Source of the DNA: Gelatiniphilus marinus
GTDB taxonomy: Bacteria > Bacteroidota > Bacteroidia > Flavobacteriales > Flavobacteriaceae
Assembly (NCBI RefSeq): GCF_042678305.1
Contig: NZ_JBHUDT010000006.1
DNA: 64,000 nt
Direction: 5' to 3' (one strand)
Shown here: one piece after another, positions 58,306 through 64,000 of the stretch
Layout: every line of letters begins with the position of its first letter
Position numbering within the stretch: position 1 is the stretch's first letter
Translations under genes and position numbers: made by a program
Notes under the pieces: generated by a model
Told to the model about the DNA's origin: nothing
What the model saw: the letters and a program-made list of their open reading frames with translations, nothing else
Database searches by the model: none

Positions 58306-61300
58306 ATGAGCAACTTCAATTTCCTAAAACAAGATTTTCCGCAGCTTTACACAGAAGCTATAAATGCTGAAAAATATACCTTTACAGAACCTAAATATGC
58401 CGCTTTGTTATGCAGAACGGTTTTAGAATTAGGCTTAAATTGGTTGTACGATAACGATGTAGAGTTTACAAAACCTTACGATTCTAAATTAGCTGCATTA
58501 CTCTTTCATTACGATTTTAAAAGCAGTATTAAACCATCTTTATTTCACGAGTTAGATTTAGTGAGGCGTTTTGGTAATGATGGTGCACATGGCAACCTAG
58601 TAACTTCAAGAAAGTCATTATTATCTTTAAAAGCTATTTTTAGTTTTTCAGTCTATTTAGTAAAATATTATGGCGAAACCCATGCAGATATTCCTATTTT
58701 TGATGAAACCCTATTGCCAAGTCCACAGGATAATATAGTTAAAGACAAAACAAAAGCGCAATTAAAGGCATTAGCAGAAGAAAAGGAAGCACAACTTAAA
58801 GCTTTTAAAAAGCAACAAGAAGAAAAAGAAGCCTTAGTTAAAGAAAACGAACTTTTAAAACGCCAATTAGAACAACAATTACAAGAACTTGCAACACGTA
58901 AAGCAGCACGTAAAAAGGAGGTTGTCCAAGAACGTGATATTCCAAAATTAACACCAGAACTTGAAACACGAAAGCTTTATATAGATGTATTATTAAAAGA
59001 AGCAGGGTGGAATAATTTAAAAACTGGTGTAGATATCGAGTTTCCTGTTACAGGCATGCCAAGAAGCACCAACCCAACAGGTAAAGGCTATGTAGATTAT
59101 GTGCTTTGGGGCGATAACGGATTGCCACTTGCAGTAGTAGAAGCAAAACAAACCTTACACGATGCAAAAAAAGGAAAACATCAAGCGGTATTATATGCCA
59201 ATTGTTTAGAGCAAATGACAGGGCAACGTCCTATTATTTTCTATTCCAATGGTTTTGACACCTATTTATGGGAAGATACCTTTTACCCAGAACGACAAGT
59301 CTATGGTTTTTACACTAAAGAGGAGCTTAATTTCTTAATAGAGCAACGTAAAACCAGAAAGGATATTAGGCAGTTTAAAGTGAATACTGACATTGCTGGT
59401 CGTCCATACCAATTAGAAGCCATACAACGTGTAAGTGAAAGTTTGGTAACTACACACCAAAACCAACTAAAAGGAAAACATCGTGAAGCGTTATTGGTTA
59501 TGGCAACAGGGAGCGGTAAAACCAGAACTTCTGCTGCTATAGTCGATATGTTTACCAAATATAATTGGGCAAAACGCATCTTGTTTTTAGCCGATAGAAA
59601 TGCCTTGGTAACACAAGCCAAAAATGCGTTTAAAGAGCATTTGCCACATTTAAGCGCCATCGATTTAACTAAGGAGAAAGAAGATAGTAAAACAAGGTTG
59701 GTATTTTCTACCTACCCAACTATCATGAATAAAATTGATAAGCTGGATGATGATGAACGGTTTTATGGTGTTGGGCATTTTGATGTTATTATTATAGATG
59801 AGGCACACAGGTCTGTTTACCAGAAATATGGTGCTATATTCAATTATTTCGATGCTATTCTAATTGGTTTAACTGCAACACCAAAAAGTGATATAGACCA
59901 TAATACTTATAATTTATTTGGAATAGAAGATGATAATCCCACCTTTGCTTATGAGTTAACTCAAGCTGTTAATGATGGGTATTTAAATCCGCCAAAAGCA
60001 AAAAAAGTACCCATTCAGTTTTTAGAAGAAGGTATTAAATACAAAGACTTATCTGAGGAAGATAAAATCAAATTTGAAGAAAAATTCGGAAGTTTTGAAG
60101 TAGAACCAGATGATGATTCGGTTCAAATTGATAAAAGCCAACTCAATAGCTTTTTATTTAATACTAAAACAGTTGATGTTGTTCTAGATTTTTTGATGAA
60201 TGAAGGTGTAAAAGTGGATGGTGGCGATACATTGGGTAAAACCATCATATTTGCCAAAAACCATAAACACGCTGTTTTTATTGAAGAACGCTTTAATAAG
60301 AATTACCCAGAGTTTGGAGGTTCTTTTTTAAGAGTTATTGATAATTACGAATCTAAAGCACAAGATTTATTAGAAAAATTTTGTGATGATAAGCAGGAAC
60401 AAGAACCTCAAATTGCGGTATCTGTAGATATGATGGACACAGGTGTAGATGCACCAAGAGTTGTTAATTTGGTGTTTTTTAAACCAGTAAAATCTTACGC
60501 TAAGTACTGGCAAATGATTGGTAGAGGCACACGATTACGCCCTCATTTATTTGCTCCAGAACAACATAAAGAACACTTTTTAATATTTGATTTTTGTGGC
60601 AATTTTGAATTTTTTGATGAGTTTCCAGATGGTGTAAAAACAGGTTCGTCTAAAACTTTGTCTCAAAAGGTGTTTGAAACAAAGCTAAATATCATTACAA
60701 CCATCAGAGATTTAGCAGAAGCAACACCAGAAGATGATGCTATGGCCGCAGCATACACTAATCAATTACATACTGCTATTAACGATTTAGATGAAAAACG
60801 TTTTGAAGTTAGAAAATCGTTGCGCTATGTAAAAGATTTTAAAGATAGAGCACGTTGGAATAGCTTATCCGTTGGAGACGTGTTTGATATTTGTGATCAT
60901 CTATCGCATTTACCAGTTTACAAATCAGATGATGATGTGTTAGCAAAACGATTTGATTTATTGGCTCTAAGATTACAATTAGCATTACTTAATAAAGCAA
61001 AGTCAGTAGAAACTTATATTCAGCAGATTTACGATGTTGGTGTTAATCTATATAAAAAAAGAAATATTCCTGTAGTAGCCGATAAGCTCACTACGATAAA
61101 CCAAGTAAAAACTCAAGAGTTTTGGAAATCTGTTGATTTAGAGCAGATTGAGCATATTCGTATAGAGCTTCGAGAACTTATAAAGTTTATTAATAAAGAA
61201 GATATAAAGTCCGTTTACACCGATTTTGAAGATGTCTTGCATTATGATAAAGTTGAAGAACGTGATATATTACCAAGTTATACAAAATTACAAAGTTATA

Positions 61301-61752
61301 AAGACCGTGTTGAATCGTTTATAAGGAAAAATAAATCACATTTAGTGGTTAGTAAGTTGCATAAAAATATACCCATAACTGAAAAAGAATTAGCCCTTTT
61401 AGAAACGTTGTTATTTGAAGATTCCATTGGCACAAAAGATGAATACAAAAGGCAATATGGCGATATGCCTTTAGGGAATTTTATAAGAAGCATAGTTGGT
61501 TTAGATATCGAAGTGGTTAATCAGCTATTTGCAGATTTTATAAACAACGAAAATTTATCAGCTAGGCAAATAACGTTTATAAAAACGCTAATAGATTATC
61601 TTAATGTAAATGGGACTTTAGATAAATCACTACTGGTAAAACCACCATTTAACGAAGCACACGATGCTGGAATTATTGGAATTTTTCAAGATGAAAGCGA
61701 TGTTAGGCAGATAATTTCTATTATTGATATTGTTAATGATAATGCTGGGTGA
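58306..61752 (+). CDS. hsdR: type I restriction enzyme motor/nuclease subunit HsdR
   Basis: 1148 residues. N-terminal DUF4145-like domain (about 1-130), a coiled coil (about 145-205; LKAFKKQQEEKEALVKENEL), the HSDR_N nuclease domain with GYVDYVLW..AVVEAKQT (PD-D/E-xK), then the translocase with Walker A ATGSGKT (Lys405) and DEAH (498-501) and SF2 motif VI (GRGTRLRP), and an EcoEI-type C-terminal domain. It cleaves unmodified foreign DNA after translocation. The operon is completed by hsdM and hsdS. Confidence 0.95.
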   Translation: MSNFNFLKQDFPQLYTEAINAEKYTFTEPKYAALLCRTVLELGLNWLYDNDVEFTKPYDSKLAALLFHYDFKSSIKPSLFHELDLVRRFGNDGAHGNLVTSRKSLLSLKAIFSFSVYLVKYYGETHADIPIFDETLLPSPQDNIVKDKTKAQLKALAEEKEAQLKAFKKQQEEKEALVKENELLKRQLEQQLQELATRKAARKKEVVQERDIPKLTPELETRKLYIDVLLKEAGWNNLKTGVDIEFPVTGMPRSTNPTGKGYVDYVLWGDNGLPLAVVEAKQTLHDAKKGKHQAVLYANCLEQMTGQRPIIFYSNGFDTYLWEDTFYPERQVYGFYTKEELNFLIEQRKTRKDIRQFKVNTDIAGRPYQLEAIQRVSESLVTTHQNQLKGKHREALLVMATGSGKTRTSAAIVDMFTKYNWAKRILFLADRNALVTQAKNAFKEHLPHLSAIDLTKEKEDSKTRLVFSTYPTIMNKIDKLDDDERFYGVGHFDVIIIDEAHRSVYQKYGAIFNYFDAILIGLTATPKSDIDHNTYNLFGIEDDNPTFAYELTQAVNDGYLNPPKAKKVPIQFLEEGIKYKDLSEEDKIKFEEKFGSFEVEPDDDSVQIDKSQLNSFLFNTKTVDVVLDFLMNEGVKVDGGDTLGKTIIFAKNHKHAVFIEERFNKNYPEFGGSFLRVIDNYESKAQDLLEKFCDDKQEQEPQIAVSVDMMDTGVDAPRVVNLVFFKPVKSYAKYWQMIGRGTRLRPHLFAPEQHKEHFLIFDFCGNFEFFDEFPDGVKTGSSKTLSQKVFETKLNIITTIRDLAEATPEDDAMAAAYTNQLHTAINDLDEKRFEVRKSLRYVKDFKDRARWNSLSVGDVFDICDHLSHLPVYKSDDDVLAKRFDLLALRLQLALLNKAKSVETYIQQIYDVGVNLYKKRNIPVVADKLTTINQVKTQEFWKSVDLEQIEHIRIELRELIKFINKEDIKSVYTDFEDVLHYDKVEERDILPSYTKLQSYKDRVESFIRKNKSHLVVSKLHKNIPITEKELALLETLLFEDSIGTKDEYKRQYGDMPLGNFIRSIVGLDIEVVNQLFADFINNENLSARQITFIKTLIDYLNVNGTLDKSLLVKPPFNEAHDAGIIGIFQDESDVRQIISIIDIVNDNAG

Positions 61753-61830
61753 TTTATGTAAAAAGGCGTATAAAAAGGAAGCTATTAAAGTTGTCAAGTT
61801 GTCAAATAGTTGATTAAGAATATTATACCT

Positions 61831-61900
61831 TCCTTGGTTCGAGCCCAAGAAGAGGAGCAAACAAAACCCAATACGAAAGTGTTGGGTTTTTTTGTGGAAA
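61831..61900 (+). repeat. right attachment repeat (attR) of the island
   Basis: 70 bp identical to 41602-41671 (tRNA-Asn 3' end plus terminator). Similarity with the left flank continues to about 61995 with a handful of substitutions. The following bases to 62127 hold no gene. Confidence 0.85.
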
Positions 61901-62127
61901 AGATTGGGCGAGAAGTTAATGCTGAGCGCAGTCGAAGTAAGCCCAAGAAGAGGAGCAAACAAAACCCGATACGAAAGTGTCGGGTTTTTTTGTGCCTTAA
62001 AATGGGCGATAAGTTTATGCATAAAGCCAGAAAGTGCTGTTTTTTTGCAGGTTAGTTGAAAAAATGACTTTAAAATGGGTTTTAAAAACCAACAAACAAA
62101 ATTAACCAAAACCACTACTAAACCAGC

Positions 62128-63249
62128 CTAAAACTCAAATTTAAGCTGCACGCTAATACTTTTTCTTTCTGTTTTACTTCGGCTAAGCTCAGCACGAGTT
62201 TTTTGGGTTTCTGTATTTAGGTTAGATAAAGAAATGCCCAATAACCTAACAGAGTTTTTTAACTTTTCTTGATACAATAAGTCTTTTGCAGTTTCAATAA
62301 TTATACTGGTATCGCTTATAAAATACGGCAAGGTTTTACTTCGTGTTTGTAATGTAAAATCGCTGTATTTTATTTTTAAAGTTACCGTTTTACCGGCCAC
62401 TTTGCTTTTTTTTAATCGGCGCGAAACCTCATGCGCAATATGTTTTAATTTATCGATCATAAAAATTTCAGACGATAAATTTTCGCTAAATGTACGTTCG
62501 GCAGCCAAACTTTTCCGTATTCTATTTGGCTTTACATCACTATTTTGAATACCACGAACAATGTAATAATAATACCTACCTGACTTCCCGAAATTAGCAT
62601 CTAAATACTCCAACGATTTATGCTTTAGATCCAATCCCGTAAAAATGCCTTTTTGGTACATTTTTTCGGCTGTAACCTTGCCAACGCCATAAAATTTCCT
62701 AATATCCAATTGCTCTAAAAAGCCTATAACCTCTTCAGGTTTTACCGTTTTTTGTCCGTTAGGTTTATTGTAATCGCTCGCTACTTTGGCAATAAATTTA
62801 TTGATTGAAATGCCCGCCGATGCCGTTAAGCCAACCTCGTTAAAAATGCGTTGCCTAATCTCTTTGGCAATTAACGATGCGCTCGGGTTGCCCTTTTTGT
62901 TTTCGGTAACATCTAAATACGCTTCATCAAGAGAAAGGGGTTCAACTAAATCGGTATAATCATAAAAAATAGCTCTAATCTTTTTAGAAATATCAGAATA
63001 CCGCTCAAAACGTGGTCTTACAAAAATTAAATCTGGGCATAATTTAGCAGCTAAATTTCCAGACATGGCACTTTTAACACCAAATTTTCTAGCTTCGTAA
63101 CTTGCCGCACTAATCACACCACGCTTGCCACCGCCACCAACAGCAAGGGGTTTGCCTTTTAAATTAGGGTTATCCATTTGCTCTACAGAAGCATAAAACG
63201 CATCCATATCTACATGAATAATTTTTCGAATTGGTAAATTGAAAGACAT
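62128..63249 (-). CDS. dinB: DNA polymerase IV (Y family)
   Basis: 373 residues. IIHVDMDAFYASVEQ at the N-terminus and SLDEAYLDVT (catalytic acidic residues), a thumb HhH region (GVGKVTAEKM) and a little-finger domain (about 245-350). It copies damaged DNA. The C-terminus lacks an obvious beta-clamp motif. It is the first chromosomal gene to the right of the island. Confidence 0.93.
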   Translation of the reverse strand: MSFNLPIRKIIHVDMDAFYASVEQMDNPNLKGKPLAVGGGGKRGVISAASYEARKFGVKSAMSGNLAAKLCPDLIFVRPRFERYSDISKKIRAIFYDYTDLVEPLSLDEAYLDVTENKKGNPSASLIAKEIRQRIFNEVGLTASAGISINKFIAKVASDYNKPNGQKTVKPEEVIGFLEQLDIRKFYGVGKVTAEKMYQKGIFTGLDLKHKSLEYLDANFGKSGRYYYYIVRGIQNSDVKPNRIRKSLAAERTFSENLSSEIFMIDKLKHIAHEVSRRLKKSKVAGKTVTLKIKYSDFTLQTRSKTLPYFISDTSIIIETAKDLLYQEKLKNSVRLLGISLSNLNTETQKTRAELSRSKTERKSISVQLKFEF

Positions 63250-63324
63250 ACTGTAAATTTAGGCATTAAATGCCTTTTAATTATATTTACTCTTGCGGTT
63301 ATTAAATTTAGATTGCGATAAATA

Positions 63325-63792
63325 ATGATAGAAATTGAACGTAAATTTTTAGTAACTTCAAACGTTTTTAAAGACCAAGCCTTTAGCAGTACAAGTATTA
63401 TACAAGGGTTTTTAAATCGGGATCCAGAACGTACCGTTAGGGTAAGGTTAGAAGGAAACGATGGCGTATTAACCGTAAAAGGAAAATCATCCAATAATGG
63501 ATTATCGCGTTTTGAATGGGAAAAAACCATTAGTAAGCAGGAAGCCGAAGCACTTTTAAAACTGTGCGAAAAGGGTATTATTGATAAAATACGTTACCAA
63601 GTAAAACTTGGAAACCATGTTTTTGAAATCGATGAGTTTTTTGGAGATAACCAAGGTTTAATAATTGCCGAAGTAGAAATACAGCACGAAAACGAAACTT
63701 TTAAAAAACCAGATTGGTTAGGTAAAGAAGTAACGGGACACATAAAATATTACAATTCGCAATTAAGCAAGCAACCTTATAATACCTGGTAA
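63325..63792 (+). CDS. CYTH-domain protein (triphosphate tunnel fold)
   Basis: 155 residues. Begins MIEIERKFLV, the CYTH signature (ExExK), with further acidic/basic tunnel residues (ERTVRVRLEG, LTVKGKSS, AEVEIQHENE). Related enzymes hydrolyse inorganic triphosphate or nucleoside triphosphates; adenylate cyclase activity is less likely for this short form. Two bp before the following lipoprotein gene, so co-transcribed. Confidence 0.85.
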   Translation: MIEIERKFLVTSNVFKDQAFSSTSIIQGFLNRDPERTVRVRLEGNDGVLTVKGKSSNNGLSRFEWEKTISKQEAEALLKLCEKGIIDKIRYQVKLGNHVFEIDEFFGDNQGLIIAEVEIQHENETFKKPDWLGKEVTGHIKYYNSQLSKQPYNTW

Positions 63793-63794
63793 TT

Positions 63795-64000
63795 ATGAAA
63801 AAAATATTTTTAATAGTAATTTCTTTAATAGCCTTTATAGCATGTAAAGAAGAAGTAAAAACACCAATTGAAGAAGTAAAAGAACAGCCTATAAAAACTA
63901 CAGAAAAGCCCATAGATTCTATTGTTGAAGTTGAAGTAAAACTACCCGAAAAAAAATCTGTAAAACAGGTAAAAGCAGAGTTAACTGCAAAAGGATTTAA
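63795..64000 (+). CDS. putative lipoprotein, N-terminal part (cut by window end)
   Basis: 68 codons visible to the window edge. MKKIFLIVISLIAFIAC gives a lipobox at Cys17, followed by a Lys/Glu/Pro-rich segment (EEVKTPIEEVKEQPIKTTEK) typical of a periplasmic linker. The rest lies outside the window. Confidence 0.6.
   Translation, partial: MKKIFLIVISLIAFIACKEEVKTPIEEVKEQPIKTTEKPIDSIVEVEVKLPEKKSVKQVKAELTAKGF

Larger units (their letters stand above)
41602..61900. mobile_element. integrated genomic island at tRNA-Asn, about 20 kb
   Basis: It is bounded by 70-bp direct repeats of the tRNA-Asn 3' end (41602-41671, 61831-61900). A tyrosine recombinase gene lies 250 bp inside the left end. The short motif GTCAAGTTGTCAA occurs just inside both ends (41825-41837, 61793-61805). 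Content: recombinase, XRE regulator, unknown cargo, ATPase/DUF3871 module, GIY-YIG endonuclease, HIRAN, WYL and a type I restriction system. No relaxase, transfer or capsid genes are visible, so it would depend on helper functions to move. Confidence 0.88.

Noticed and set aside
41924..61752. Conjugative element or prophage
   Set aside because: No relaxase, coupling protein, type IV secretion, terminase, portal or capsid genes could be recognised.

Overview
The window reads as a chromosomal segment of a marine-type member of the Flavobacteriaceae (Bacteroidota). The DNA is AT-rich. Promoters follow the Bacteroidota pattern (TTTG about 19 bp upstream of TAnnTTTG) instead of E. coli -35/-10 boxes. 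Many genes are typical of the group: DUF5686-like and PorV/PorT-like barrels, a FeoB-associated Cys-rich protein, metal ABC permeases with winged-helix tails, DUF3871, and an ExbB/ExbD/ExbD operon with an extra membrane protein.

Left part (1-24.5 kb). The window opens inside the 3' end of an IS3-family insertion sequence that has cut a secreted metalloprotease-like gene. Next comes a gene-poor stretch with a 13-G tract, a 32-residue membrane peptide gene and three tandem units. Each unit looks like a small RNA gene on the minus strand with the same palindrome (TACGTAGAACTACGTA) at a fixed distance from its promoter. They lie directly downstream of an orphan NarL/LuxR-type response regulator that is the obvious candidate activator. 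Housekeeping genes follow: a retropepsin-like protease, tatD, asparaginase, tRNA-Ser(GGA), the Exb operon, rpoN, asnS, an MMPL exporter, frr, pyrH, a lipoprotein serine protease, and the translation cluster rplM-rpsI-rpsB-tsf.

Middle part (24.5-41.6 kb). A two-gene unit encodes a secreted FecR-like/TPR protein and a CHASE2-transmembrane-TIR protein, a possible sensor-effector system. It is followed by a Mn/Zn/Fe uptake locus (DtxR-type regulator, outer-membrane barrel, binding protein, ATPase, two permeases), an S9 peptidase, the feoA-feoB iron(II) transporter with a small Cys-rich partner, a SCO1-type copper chaperone and rseP. An identical 18-bp palindrome sits inside the small feo partner gene and inside the D-loop of a broken tRNA fragment.

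Island (41.6-61.9 kb). A roughly 20-kb integrated element sits at the 3' end of tRNA-Asn(GTT). It is bounded by a 70-bp perfect direct repeat of the tRNA end plus its terminator. It carries a tyrosine recombinase next to the tRNA, an XRE repressor, a run of unrecognised cargo genes (including two related NTF2-like proteins), a replication/recombination-like ATPase module (AAA_24, DUF3871, RecA-like ATPase), a GIY-YIG/NUMOD endonuclease, and a right-hand defence block: HIRAN protein, WYL regulator, complete type I restriction-modification system (hsdM, hsdS, hsdR) and an AlbA/Schlafen-like ATP-binding protein between hsdS and hsdR. No conjugation or phage structural genes are visible.

Right flank (61.9-64 kb). 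The chromosome resumes with dinB (DNA polymerase IV), a CYTH-domain protein and the start of a lipoprotein gene cut by the window end.
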